A stretch of 64,000 nucleotides of DNA from MFD04580-c1 sp963702995 (GTDB taxonomy: Bacteria > Planctomycetota > Phycisphaerae > Tepidisphaerales > Tepidisphaeraceae): NCBI GenBank assembly GCA_963702995.1, contig OY969783.1, positions 3,472,001 to 3,536,000 of the forward strand. Direction: 5' to 3'. The notes under the pieces are model-generated. The model was given only the letters and a program-made list of their open reading frames with translations. It had not been told where the DNA came from and made no database searches. A program made the translations under genes and the position numbers. Shown here one piece after another: positions 47,138 through 56,419 of this stretch (its first letter is position 1; each line of letters starts with the position of its first letter).

Positions 47138-47617
47138 ATGCACCCAACCCGCTTCCCATCCGACAGCGACTTTGTTCCACTCGCGTTGTTCCCTCTGGCG
47201 TATCGTTGGACAGACTCGCGATACGACGTTTTTCCACCCGAGGTGATTGCCACGATTCGGCCGCTCTCCGTGACGGCAGCCCGAACGTTCTCGGCGATGG
47301 AAGCCTTGTGGCTCGACCGGGGACTGCGATCGCTGGCGCCACGGCTGTTCGACACCACAACCCGGCCCACCAACGGCGGCACCGCCGAGGTCACGGATTG
47401 GTTGACGCAGAGGCTCGTTCTTGCGACCGAACCCGTTGTCGTGTCTTGGTCATCTGACCAGGCCATCGGAACGACGGCCGCAACGTTTTGCGCGTTCTGG
47501 AGCGCGTTCTGTTTCCCCGTTTCTGACGACGTGACCGTCTGGCCCGAATCGCAGGAATGGGGGCTCGTCTACCATCACTGGGAACAGTTCGAGTTCGGAA
47601 TTCGCCGACCGAAATAA
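47138..47617 (+). CDS. unknown protein just upstream of pnkp
   Basis: A 159-residue soluble protein starting MHPTRFPSDSDFVPLALFPL and ending YHHWEQFEFGIRRPK. It has many aromatic residues (seven Trp), two short hydrophobic stretches (TTAATFCAFWSAFCFPVSDD) and no recognised domain. The stop codon is three bases before the pnkp start, so the two are almost surely one transcript. An immunity-like or structural partner of the repair enzymes is possible but unsupported by motif. Confidence 0.7.
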   Translation: MHPTRFPSDSDFVPLALFPLAYRWTDSRYDVFPPEVIATIRPLSVTAARTFSAMEALWLDRGLRSLAPRLFDTTTRPTNGGTAEVTDWLTQRLVLATEPVVVSWSSDQAIGTTAATFCAFWSAFCFPVSDDVTVWPESQEWGLVYHHWEQFEFGIRRPK

Positions 47618-47620
47618 TCG

Positions 47621-50191
47621 ATGAAACTAACCCTCCCCGAACTCTGCCTCGTCGTCCTTGTCGGCCCCAGCGGCTGCGGCAAATCCACATTCGCTCGCGC
47701 GCACTTCAAGCCGACGGAGGTTCTCTCCTCCGACTTTTGCCGGGGCCTGGTCAGCGACGACGCGAACAGCCAGGAGGCGACCGGCGACGCGTTTGACGTC
47801 TTGCAGTATGTCGCCGGTAAGCGGCTCGCCCGCGGGTTGCTCACCGTGATTGACGCGACCAACGTTCAGCCGGAGGCCCGCAAGCCGCTCGTGGAGCTGG
47901 CCCGCGAGCATGACGTCCTCCCCGTGGCAATCGTGCTCCGAATGCCCGAGTCTCTGTGCCATCAGCGGAACGCCGGCCGCTTGGACCGCGGCTTCGGGCC
48001 GCATGTCGTGCGGAACCAGTTGACCCAGCTCCGCAAGGGGCTTCGCGGGATGCGGCGCGAAGGGTTTCGGTACGTCCACGAGCTGGCTACACCCGAGGAA
48101 GTGGCCCAGGTCACCATCCAGCGCCAGCCACTCTGGAACAACCAGAAGCAGCTTCGCGGCCCTTTCGACATCATCGGCGACATCCACGGCTGCTTCGACG
48201 AGCTGATCGAGCTGTTTGGGAAGCTCGGCTATGACACGGAAGATACGCACGGCGTCATCCCCCCGCCGGGCCGCAAGGCGATTTTCCTGGGCGACCTGGT
48301 CGATCGCGGCCCAAAGACGCCGGACGTGCTGCGAACCGTGATGCGGATGGTCACGGCCGGGAACGCCCTCTGCGTGCCGGGGAATCACGACGTCAAGCTG
48401 CTCCGCAAGCTCCGCGGGAAAGACGTGCGCATCACCCATGGCCTGGCGGAGACGCTCGGCCAGTTGGAGGCGGAGAGACCCGAATTCGTTGAGCAGGTCG
48501 CGACCTTCATCGACGGGCTCGTCGGCCACTACGTGCTCGATGGCGGGCAGTTGGTCGTCGCCCATGCCGGAATGAAGGAGCGTTACATCGGCCGGGCATC
48601 GGCCCGGGTGCGGGAGTTCGCGCTCTATGGCGAAACAACCGGCGAGACGGACGAGTTCGGCCTCCCCGTCCGCCACAACTGGGCGGCCGACTACCGCGGG
48701 CCCGCGGCCGTCGTCTACGGGCACACGCCCGTCACCGAGGCCGACTGGCTCAACCGGACCCTCAACATCGACACCGGCTGCGTCTTTGGCGGCAAGCTGA
48801 CCGCCCTCCGCTGGCCCGAGCGCGAGCTGATCTCCGTCCCGGCCACGCGGCAGTACGCCGAGCCGTCCAAGCCGTTCCTGATCGCCGATTCAGCGGCCGC
48901 CAGCCCGCTCTCCGCCCAGCAGGAGGTAGACGACGTCCTGGACCTGTCGGACGTTGTCGGCAAGCGCATCGTCACCACGCGGCTGCACCACAGCGTGACC
49001 CTCCGCGAAGAGAACGCGGCCGCCGCCCTGGAGGTGATGAGCCGCTTCGCCGCCAACCCCAAGTGGCTGATCTACCTGCCCCCCACCATGTCGCCGACGG
49101 AGACGACCGATCTCCCCGGCCTGCTCGAGCACCCGAAGGAGGCCTTCGACTACTTCCGAAGCGAAGGCGTCGGCAAGGTGATCTGCCAGGAAAAGCACAT
49201 GGGCTCGCGGGCGGTGGTGGTCGTCTGCCGGGACGAAGGCGTCGCGCTGAAGCGCTTCGGCGTCGCCAACGACAACGCCGGGATGATCTACACCCGCACC
49301 GGCCGCCGCTTTTTCGACGACCTGAAGGTCGAGGCGGAGCTGCTTCAGATCGTCCGCAACGCGATGGCGGCCGCCAGGTTTTGGGACGAGTTCGCGACGG
49401 ACTGGTTCTGCCTCGACTGCGAGCTGATGCCCTGGTCGGCCAAGGCCCAGGACCTGCTCCGCACCCAATACGCGGCCGTCGGGTCAGCCTCCCGCGCTGC
49501 CGTCGCCGAATCGGCGGCCGTGCTCCGGCAGGCCCACGCCCGCTACGCCGCCGCCGGCTGCGACGACCTGGCGGCCGCCCTCGCCCGCGAGAACGATCGC
49601 CTCATCCGCGTCAACCAGTATGTTGACGCCTACCGCCGCTACTGCTGGCCGGTGCAATCCGTCGCCGACCTGAAGCTCGCCCCCTTCCACCTGCTGGCCA
49701 GCGAGGGGCGCGTGCATGTCGATAAGGACCACCGGTGGCACATGCGAACCCTCGCGCGCCTCGCCGACGCGCTGCCCGGTACGCCGCTCATCGCCACCGC
49801 GCATCAGGTGATCGACGTCACCGACCCCTGCTCAACCGACGCCGGCGTCGCATGGTGGGAAGCGATGACCGCGCGCGGCGGCGAGGGCATGGTGGTCAAG
49901 CCGCTCGAGTTTGTCGTCCGCGGCAAGCGGGGCCTCACCCAGCCTGCAATCAAATGCCGCAGCCGCGAGTACCTGCGGATCATCTACGGCCCCGAGTACG
50001 ACGCCCCCGAAAACCTCCCGCGGCTTCGGTCCCGCCGCGTCTCCGGCAAGCGCTCACTCGCGATCCGCGAGTTCGCCCTGGGCATCGAAGGCCTCGAACG
50101 CTTCACCCGCCGCGAGCCGCTCCGCCGCGTCCACGAATGCGTCTTCGGCGTCCTGGCGCTGGAGAGCGAGCCGGTGGACCCGAGGCTGTAG
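47621..50191 (+). CDS. pnkp: Pnkp: polynucleotide kinase-phosphatase-ligase (RNA repair)
   Basis: End-healing and sealing enzyme that repairs cleaved RNA with Hen1. 856 residues, the family length. Kinase domain: P-loop GPSGCGKST at residues 15-23. Metallophosphatase domain: IIGDIHGCFDE (about 183-193), FLGDLVDRGP (about 223), VPGNHDVKLL (about 253), VVYGHTPV. Ligase-like adenylyltransferase domain: CQEKHMGSRAVVVV (about 522-535; Lys is the AMP-accepting residue), later WFCLDCELMPWS and EGMVVKPLEF. All catalytic motifs are present and the frame is intact. The kinase makes 5'-phosphate, the phosphatase removes 2',3'-cyclic phosphate, and the ligase needs Hen1 for full sealing in characterised systems. 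Cotranscribed with the small gene just upstream. Confidence 0.96.
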   Translation: MKLTLPELCLVVLVGPSGCGKSTFARAHFKPTEVLSSDFCRGLVSDDANSQEATGDAFDVLQYVAGKRLARGLLTVIDATNVQPEARKPLVELAREHDVLPVAIVLRMPESLCHQRNAGRLDRGFGPHVVRNQLTQLRKGLRGMRREGFRYVHELATPEEVAQVTIQRQPLWNNQKQLRGPFDIIGDIHGCFDELIELFGKLGYDTEDTHGVIPPPGRKAIFLGDLVDRGPKTPDVLRTVMRMVTAGNALCVPGNHDVKLLRKLRGKDVRITHGLAETLGQLEAERPEFVEQVATFIDGLVGHYVLDGGQLVVAHAGMKERYIGRASARVREFALYGETTGETDEFGLPVRHNWAADYRGPAAVVYGHTPVTEADWLNRTLNIDTGCVFGGKLTALRWPERELISVPATRQYAEPSKPFLIADSAAASPLSAQQEVDDVLDLSDVVGKRIVTTRLHHSVTLREENAAAALEVMSRFAANPKWLIYLPPTMSPTETTDLPGLLEHPKEAFDYFRSEGVGKVICQEKHMGSRAVVVVCRDEGVALKRFGVANDNAGMIYTRTGRRFFDDLKVEAELLQIVRNAMAAARFWDEFATDWFCLDCELMPWSAKAQDLLRTQYAAVGSASRAAVAESAAVLRQAHARYAAAGCDDLAAALARENDRLIRVNQYVDAYRRYCWPVQSVADLKLAPFHLLASEGRVHVDKDHRWHMRTLARLADALPGTPLIATAHQVIDVTDPCSTDAGVAWWEAMTARGGEGMVVKPLEFVVRGKRGLTQPAIKCRSREYLRIIYGPEYDAPENLPRLRSRRVSGKRSLAIREFALGIEGLERFTRREPLRRVHECVFGVLALESEPVDPRL

Positions 50192-50244
50192 GCGCGGGGA
50201 CTACGAAATGGAACGCGAGCGGAAGGCGTGCTTTCGGGGCAACC

Positions 50245-50348
50245 CGGTAGGACCACATCGCGGTCCGCAGGTCGCTCGTCCCGCCGGCAAGGCGGTGTCG
50301 TTCGATGCGAATAGGTTCCCTGTTCGGACCGCTGGGCGGTCCCTACCG
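50245..50348. repeat. imperfect palindrome (CGGTAGGACCACATCGCGG)
   Basis: Left arm 50245-50269 and right arm 50324-50348 pair with several mismatches (GGTAGG... / ...CCCTACCG). It fills the gap between the convergent pnkp and rsmE genes. A similar arm, GGTCCCTACGGGTGG, lies near 1264. Confidence 0.45.
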
Positions 50349-50485
50349 AGGCCCGCCGGCACCGAGATCCTCATGGGGGTCGTCGAGCGATTTGACGCTC
50401 TTCGCTCCGCGGATCGTTCGACTTCAAAATTGCGCGATCTCCCTCTCGCCGAACGGCGGCCGCGGCGGCAGACCGAGAATTCGCG

Positions 50486-51334
50486 TCAGGGTCGGGTAAA
50501 ATCGCCCCAGGTCATCTGAACCGCCGTCAATCCGACGATCACCGCGGTCTCGGCCCGGAGGATGCGGCCGCCGAGGGCCCATGGATGAGCCTTGCCGGTC
50601 AGTCGGGAGCGCTCGGCGTCGGAGAAGCCGCCTTCCGGCCCCACGAGCAGAACGACGCGCCGCGGAGGGTTGGCGGGGACGGGCGCTGGAGCGCTGCGGT
50701 CGTCCAACGCGACGCACACGTCAGCGCCCTCGAAGGCGGGCGAGGCCAGGAACAGGTCCAACGACGTGGGAGGGAGCACGTGCGGGAGCGACCCGCGCCG
50801 GCACTGCTTCGCGGCCCGGATGACCTGGGCCGGCCAGGCATTCGCCCTCTCGTGCTCCAGGCCGTCGGCGGGCACGGAATGGTCGGTCAGAAGGGGGACG
50901 ATGCGCGTCACGCCCAGCTCGGTCGCCTTCTGCATGACGAAGATCATCCGTTGTCGAGCCAGGACCGCACAGCCAAGCGTGATATCGAGTGAAGGCTCGG
51001 GGGACCGCTCCATCCGCTCATACGGCAACGCCCACCCTCCCTCCGGGCTGAGCTCCTTGAGGCTGGCCCTGAAGTAGGCGGCCGACCCGTCTCGGATCGT
51101 GAACGCCTCTTTCGGGTTGACCTCGCGGCACACCAGTCGTTTGGCCAACGCGCGATCGAGCCGGAACGGCTCCTGCAACGTAAGCTGCGACGCGACCGCC
51201 AGCGGCTCGTCGCCAGGCGCGTCGTAGCGGCCCTTTGGAACGGGCGGCTGAACGTCGGCACGCGGATCCTGGCGTGGAGGGACAAACCGCTGGGCACCTT
51301 GCCGGCGCCGGTTGTTGGGATTGAGTCGGGCCAT
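50486..51334 (-). CDS. rsmE: 16S rRNA (uracil-1498-N3)-methyltransferase
   Basis: Methylates U1498 of 16S rRNA (SPOUT fold with the trefoil knot). 282 residues including an amino-terminal basic extension (MARLNPNNRRRQGAQRFVPP) not usual in the family. Motifs: MQKATELGVTRIVPLLTDHS, VVLLVGPEGGFSDAE and GGRILRAETAVIVGLTAVQ at the end. Frame intact. It follows a small secreted-protein gene whose stop is four bases upstream of this ATG. Confidence 0.93.
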   Translation of the reverse strand: MARLNPNNRRRQGAQRFVPPRQDPRADVQPPVPKGRYDAPGDEPLAVASQLTLQEPFRLDRALAKRLVCREVNPKEAFTIRDGSAAYFRASLKELSPEGGWALPYERMERSPEPSLDITLGCAVLARQRMIFVMQKATELGVTRIVPLLTDHSVPADGLEHERANAWPAQVIRAAKQCRRGSLPHVLPPTSLDLFLASPAFEGADVCVALDDRSAPAPVPANPPRRVVLLVGPEGGFSDAERSRLTGKAHPWALGGRILRAETAVIVGLTAVQMTWGDFTRP

Positions 51335-51338
51335 GGCC

Positions 51339-51651
51339 TCATGCCTCCGTTCGGCGGATTACGTCGGTTGACGCACCGTCTGTCAACGGCGGCGACGAAA
51401 GTCGGCCCCACGGGCTCAACTCGACGTTTGCCAGCGCCTTGAAGCCTCTTATCTACGGATCGATCCGGCAGCGCCCAGAGGCGTTCCTCGCCCAGCACTA
51501 AAGCCAGAATGGGGAAGCGAGAAACGAGCGGCAGGACCGCCTGCGAGCGCGGGACGTATTTGGACAGGTCCGTGGCCTTCGCGTGTGTCTCCGGCCCGAG
51601 GCTCAGAAGGAGGCAGAACAAAACACTTATGAAGCGGATGCGCAGCGTCAT
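51339..51651 (-). CDS. small secreted protein upstream of rsmE (frameshifted)
   Basis: ATG 51651 starts a signal peptide (TLRIRFISVLFCLLLSLG), then THAKATDLSKYVPRSQAVLP and LALVLGEERLWALPDRSVDK. The visible frame then runs into rsmE. The alternative frame gives FKALANVELSPWGRLSSPPL and ends at a TGA (51339-51341) just before the rsmE start. One extra base near 51440 makes a 103-residue exported protein. Function unknown; could also be a decayed gene. Confidence 0.4.
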
Positions 51652-51730
51652 AGGATGGGTCGATCTCGGCAACGTCAACTCTCGGTGAACCGACAAGGCC
51701 GGCGCCCCGTCCAGCACACCTGCAAAAGCC

Positions 51731-52990
51731 ATGTTCTCTATTTCAACGCCCCGCTCGATGTTTGCGCGCTTCCCGATTTACTATGGCTGGGTCAACGTCG
51801 TCGTCGCCGCCATGGCGATGGTGACTACGCTTTCTGGCAATGACCAGGGGTTGGGGCTCATCACCGAATCGCTCCTCAAAGACCTGCGCATTGACAAGCT
51901 CTACTGGTCCAACATCAACCTCACGGCGACCCTGATTGGGGCGCTGTTTGTCTTCCCCACGGGGCGGCTGGTCGATCGCTTCGGCTCGCGCGTGGTGTTG
52001 ACCGGCATCCTCGCCCCGCTGGGCCTGACCGTCCTGGGCATGAGTCACGCGACCACCACCACCCAACTCTGGGTTACGGCGATCCTCACGAGCGTACTGG
52101 GCCAAAGCGCCCTCTCGGTCGCCAGCATGTCCCTCGTCGGAAAATGGTTCGGCCGCCGGATCTCCTTCGCGATGGGCGTCTATGCGATCCTCGTCGTTAT
52201 CGGTTACATCATCGCCTTCCTGCTTTTTGGTGCGGCCATCGCCCGCCACGGCTGGCGCGACCCGTGGGGTATCTTCGGCCGCGTGATTCTGTTTGGGATC
52301 GCGCCGCTCGCCTGGTTCACCGTTCGCCCCACCCCCGAATCCGTCGGCCTGGAGGGGGATTTCGAGCGGCAAAGCGACGTTCGACCGGCCGGGATGACGG
52401 CCGCTCAAGCCCTGCAAACCCAGGCGTTCTGGCTCTTTGGCCTGTCCGCCGCGTTCTTTGGCCTGTTCTTCGGCGGCATCATGCTCTTTTACGAGTCGAT
52501 CCTGCGCGAACGCGGGTTCGAGCCCCACGTCAGGGATACAGCCCTGGGGGCCCAGACGCTGGCCGGCCTGGTCGCGAGTTTCGTCGGCGGCGGGATCGGC
52601 CTGCGCTGGTCGCTGGGGAAGCTGATGGCCGCCACCATGGCACTCCTGGCCGGATCGCTCCTCGTGCTGGCCAATCTCTCTTCGATGGCGGAGGTCCTGC
52701 TTTACGCGGCCGCCATGGGCGCCGCCGGCGGGCTTGTGACCGTCATCTTCTTTTCCATCTGGGGGCACGCCTTCGGCCGCGCCCACCTGGGCCAGATCCA
52801 GGGCATCGCCCAGGGCCTCTGCATCGTTTTCGGCGCCTTTGGCCCGCGCATCCTCGCCCAGATCCAGATCATCAACGGCTCCTATTCCCGAGCCTTCTAC
52901 GCCTTCGCGGCCATCAGCCTTTTATTGGGCGCATGGGCGTGGTTCGTCCCCATACCCCGCCCCAGCGGAGCGTCTCTGGAGCTCGTTTAG
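51731..52990 (+). CDS. MFS transporter
   Basis: A 419-residue twelve-helix major facilitator. Loop 2-3 motif GRLVDRFGSRVVL; other segments ALFVFPTGRLVDRFG, LVGKWFGRRISFAMGVY (typical of OxlT/monocarboxylate-like MFS) and GHAFGRAHLGQIQGIAQGLC. Frame intact. ATG 51731; a second ATG ten codons later (MFARFPIYYGWVNV) is equally possible and looks more like the family start. Oxalate/formate-antiporter-like, substrate unknown. Its 3' end lies directly against a recombinase remnant. Confidence 0.88.
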   Translation: MFSISTPRSMFARFPIYYGWVNVVVAAMAMVTTLSGNDQGLGLITESLLKDLRIDKLYWSNINLTATLIGALFVFPTGRLVDRFGSRVVLTGILAPLGLTVLGMSHATTTTQLWVTAILTSVLGQSALSVASMSLVGKWFGRRISFAMGVYAILVVIGYIIAFLLFGAAIARHGWRDPWGIFGRVILFGIAPLAWFTVRPTPESVGLEGDFERQSDVRPAGMTAAQALQTQAFWLFGLSAAFFGLFFGGIMLFYESILRERGFEPHVRDTALGAQTLAGLVASFVGGGIGLRWSLGKLMAATMALLAGSLLVLANLSSMAEVLLYAAAMGAAGGLVTVIFFSIWGHAFGRAHLGQIQGIAQGLCIVFGAFGPRILAQIQIINGSYSRAFYAFAAISLLLGAWAWFVPIPRPSGASLELV

Positions 52991-53278
52991 ACTTGATCCC
53001 CCGATTGGCGCCCCCGAAAAGACGGGCAGCAAGCGCATCGTGCCGATCGACCCGAAGCTTCACCCCATCCTTGTTGAGACGTTTGAAAATGTTGCGGAAA
53101 AACAAGAGTGGGTATGTGACGTCAACCGCCACTGCCTCTGGCGCAACTTCACGGTGATTCGCAAGCGTGCGGGCCTTCCCGAATGGGAAGACGCCTTTCA
53201 GGTCATGCGTCGCAACTGTGAGACCGACTGGGCGCAGCACTTCCCGCCATACGTCGTGAGCGAGTGGCTCGGGCACGA

Positions 53279-54843
53279 GTAACACTTCAGCCGTCTGCCG
53301 TGACAGCCGGTGGTAGCGGCGGCAGTTTCCCCGTCGTGACCCACTCTCGCAACGCCGCGACCACCGTCGGCACCGGGTCACGCCCTCGCAGCTTCAGCGT
53401 TCGGTAGATGCTCATCAGCACCGACTGCGTGAGTGCCCCCTGCTCCGAGCGGTTGCACAAGCTGTTCTTGCGGATGATCACGGCTGGGCGGATCTGCCGC
53501 TCCGCGTGGTTGTTGTCGTGCGGGACCTCCGGCTTGTCCAGGAACGTGAACAGGTGGTCCCGGTGGCGGCTGATGCGCTTGGCCAACCGCCGTGCATCGG
53601 GGTCGTTGTAGGGCGTGTCGGCCAGCGCGCACAGACGCTGGTGGATCAGGCGGATTCGAGAACGGTACAGCTCGGGGGTGAAGCCCGGCCGCTTGCGCAG
53701 GCGGATGCCATCGCGGGCCAGCCGCTTGAGCTGCTTGCTGAACGCCTTCCATTCGGTTGAGCGGTTGTGCTCGTCCACCTTCACCAGCTCGCGCAGCAGG
53801 TGCGGCAGGCAGTATTGGTGCTCCTCGGCGCAGACGGCCTCGTACGGCGCCCAAAAGTCATGCACCAGCGTGCCTTGGAAAGCTTCGGTGAAGAACTTCT
53901 TCAACGCCGGCGACCCGCGGCCGCGGTCGATCATGTAGTAACAACAGTGGCCGTTGCAGAAGCACCAGAGCCAGTGGGTCTGCCCGCTCACCCGCCAGCC
54001 GGTCTCATCGGCCTGGAGCACGGCCGATGCCTTGGCCTCCTGGGCAATCTGCAGGTACCAGGGGAGCAGGGCCTTGCCCAGGCGACGCCAGGCGTCCACG
54101 AGCCCGCCGGCCGAGACGAGCGTGGCCAGGCAGGTGCTTAGCACGTCCTGGAGGTTGGCCAGCGTGACGCCCAGGCCGTAGTGCAGGTAAGCGCTAAGGG
54201 CCACGACCCGATGCCCCAGCGTCGCATTGGGCAGTGCGTCGGGGACGACGGGCTCAACGTCCTTGTCGCAGGCCGGGCAATAGTCGCGGTGGAGGGTGTA
54301 CTGGGTCACCACCGGCGTGATGGCTTGTGGGATGTCCTCAATGATGCGGCTGCGGGAGCGGCCGCGTCGGGCGAGTTTACCGCCGCAGTCGGGGCAGCAA
54401 GGCAGGCGGCAGTCGATGTGGGCGTCGATCTTGGGCGGGACGGGGCGTCGGCTGCCGGGATGACCCTGCTTGGCGCCGGGCGTCTTGGCGCGACGTCGAG
54501 TCGGGGGCTTCTGGTAGACGGGCACCATGGCTGACGGCGTCGACGGCGAAGGGGCGGGCGGCGTGGCCGGGGAAAGACCGGCGACATGCTGCGCCATGGC
54601 CAAGGCGAAGAAGACAACGGCCTCGGCGCCCAGAAGGGGCAGCACCTTGGCCAGGGCCTCGGTAAGGTCGCCGCGCTTGGCGGCCTCGAGGATCGTGTTC
54701 AGGTCGGGAAGTTGTTGGGTGTCGGGCGGTATCCCGCATTATGTACCCGGCGGAAACGGATCGCGCAACCCGTACACCAACCGAACATTGCGAATATTAA
54801 AGACCCAACCGGCGTCAAGGCCGGCAGACGGCTGAAGTGTTAC
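53279..54843 (-). mobile_element. IS66-family insertion sequence with 8-bp target duplication
   Basis: Perfect 22-base terminal inverted repeats begin GTAACACTTCAGCCGTCTGC (from 53279) and end with the inverse at 54843. The target duplication GGGCACGA is present at 53271-53278 and 54844-54851, the 8 bases expected for IS66. Length 1,565 bases with one gene, so it belongs to the short IS66 subgroup lacking TnpA and TnpB. Confidence 0.96.
53287..54739 (-). CDS. IS66 transposase TnpC (frameshift near start)
   Basis: Zinc finger CPDCGGKL with the later CPACDKDV, then the catalytic DDE residues: Asp in VLQADETGWRV, Asp in LVHDFWAPYE, Glu in NNHAERQIRPAVI. The Asn/His after them and the closing RTLKLRGRDPVPTVVAAL are typical. 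The longest uninterrupted frame begins at a GTG (54645), but protein-like sequence extends upstream (DTQQLPDLNTILEAAKRGDL). ATG 54739 reads MRDTA and joins this if one C is removed near 54725, giving about 484 residues. Otherwise intact, so recently active. Confidence 0.92.
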
Positions 54844-55005
54844 GGGCACGACATCACCGTGTCAGCCACCCACTACCTGGCTGTTATCGAAGAGATGTAC
54901 CAGAAGGCTGCCGGCATCGAGCCAAAGGCGGGCGACGCCGCCCCGGAGAGAGATCAGGAATCTGCCCCAAAAACTGCCCAAAAATAAGTGGTAAACGCAG
55001 ATACA

Positions 55006-55037
55006 AAAAGAGCCGGATTTGTAAACCCGGCTCTTTT
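55006..55037. terminator. bidirectional hairpin terminator
   Basis: AAAAGAGCCGG (55006-55016) pairs perfectly with CCGGCTCTTTT (55027-55037) around a 10-base loop, with A-runs left and T-runs right. It can end the leftward tRNA-Pro transcript and the rightward recombinase transcript. Confidence 0.85.
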
Positions 55038-55051
55038 CACGTCTTATAAGA

Positions 55052-55125
<74 letters not shown>

Positions 55126-55402
55126 GAATACTGGTGCCGATGCCCTTCCGGCTGACGTTGTAGCCGCGACGGAAGGCGGGAGGGGAGATCATAGCCTCCA
55201 GCGGGCGAACATCAAGGCGCTGCACGGGCTTCGGCGTGTGCGGCTGCGCCTGCCGCCGACCTGCGCGAGCAGCGGGCTTTTGCTCGCCCGCGGTGGTGCG
55301 GCCGCCGCGTGGAGGACCGGTTTGATGGACGGGGTCGTCGGCTTGGATCTGACAGCCCCGTTCCAATCCCGGGTTCCGTTCACCGACCACGCTTGCGGCC
55401 GT

Positions 55403-56419
55403 TCAGGCGGCTTTGCCTGTGGGGGATGGGGTCGGGGCCCACGTGCTTTTGACGAACTCGGCAACTTTTTCGCTGCGGCCCATGGCGATCAGGAGGTCGC
55501 CGGGGCGGATGGTTGTGGTGGCGGGCGGGGGGAGCAGCAGCTCGTTGTCCGAGCGGCGGATGGCGACCACCGTGATGCCGCGGTCGCGGAAATCGGTTTC
55601 GACGAGGGTTTGGCCGGCATAGGGGGCATCGGCCGCGACTTCGATCTCGGCCATGTCCATTTCCAGGCCCTTGTCCTCGAAGACCTTCACCAGGCGGTCG
55701 AGGTTGGGGTTGATCATGAGTTGGGCCATCTTGGCCGCGCCGGTGTCGTGCAGGCCGACGACGCGGGTGGCGCCGGCCTTCTTCATCTTCTGCACGCTCT
55801 GCTCGTCCGACGCACGGGAGACGATCATCAGGTCGGGGGCGAGCAGGTGGGCGGAGAGCGTCAGGTAGACGTTGTCCGCGTCGTTGCCCAGGACAGTGGT
55901 GAGGCCGCGGGCGCGGTCGATGCCGGCGGTCTTAAGGGTGTCGTCGTCGGTGGCGTCGCCGACGAGCCAGGGCCAGCCGCGTTCGCGGCAGTCGGCCAGG
56001 GCGTCTTCGTCCCTGTCCACGGCGACGAAGTCCAGACCCTGCTCGGCTAAGCGGCGGCAAATCGCTTTGCCCATGCGGCCGAAGCCGCAGACGATGAAAT
56101 GACCCTTCATGGAGTTGATTGCGGTATCCATTTTTCGTCTCGCAAGCCAGTCGGACAGTTTCGCGCGGTAAGCCTGTTCGCCAAACTGGATCAGCCCGTA
56201 GCTGAAGGTGCCCAGTCCGATAATCAGGTAGCACATGATGAAGATGCGGCCGCCGGTATGCAGCGGGTGGATTTCGCCGAAGCCGACGGTGGTGATCGTC
56301 GTGACGGCCATGTAGAGCGCGTCGAGGGCAGTGTACTTCGGCTCGATCGCCATGATGCCCCCCGCGCCGATCAAAGGAACGGCGACGAGCAACAACAACA
56401 GGCGGAGCATTCCCTTCAT
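55403..56419 (-). CDS. potassium channel with TrkA-N and TrkA-C domains
   Basis: A 338-residue two-helix ion channel subunit. Membrane helix 1 (MLRLLLLLVAVPLIGAGGIM), pore with filter TTITTVGFGEIHPL (TVGFG in place of the usual TVGYG), helix 2 (IFIMCYLIIGLGTFSYGLIQ), then the RCK domain: NAD-binding FIVCGFGRMGKAICRRLAEQ, Asp in VDRDEDALADC, and a TrkA-C part (TLVETDFRDRGITVVAIRRS, IRPGDLLIAMG). ATG 56419 is chosen (MKGMLRLL). It resembles MthK/Kch-type channels gated by nucleotides or calcium. Frame intact. Confidence 0.93.
   Translation of the reverse strand: MKGMLRLLLLLVAVPLIGAGGIMAIEPKYTALDALYMAVTTITTVGFGEIHPLHTGGRIFIMCYLIIGLGTFSYGLIQFGEQAYRAKLSDWLARRKMDTAINSMKGHFIVCGFGRMGKAICRRLAEQGLDFVAVDRDEDALADCRERGWPWLVGDATDDDTLKTAGIDRARGLTTVLGNDADNVYLTLSAHLLAPDLMIVSRASDEQSVQKMKKAGATRVVGLHDTGAAKMAQLMINPNLDRLVKVFEDKGLEMDMAEIEVAADAPYAGQTLVETDFRDRGITVVAIRRSDNELLLPPPATTTIRPGDLLIAMGRSEKVAEFVKSTWAPTPSPTGKAA

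Larger units (their letters stand above)
53016..54987 (+). pseudogene. tyrosine recombinase remnant split by IS66
   Basis: Carboxy end of a phage-type integrase. Left piece: KTGSKRIVPIDPKLHPILVE, then FQVMRRNCETDW and VSEWLGH. Right piece after the IS: HDITVSATHYLAVIEEMYQK to APKTAQK (stop 54987). Deleting the IS plus one 8-base target copy restores WLGHDITVSATHYL, with the His of box II on one side and the nucleophile Tyr on the other, so the gene was inactivated at its active site. The amino-terminal two thirds are missing; homology starts 26 bases after the MFS stop codon. It lies beside tRNA-Pro, a common integration site, and is probably the relic of an integrated element. Confidence 0.85.

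Noticed and set aside
50944..51732. 262-residue frame running from the small secreted protein into rsmE
   Set aside because: Its second half overlaps rsmE on the same strand in another frame and is unlike protein; a one-base shift giving a stop at 51339 explains it better.
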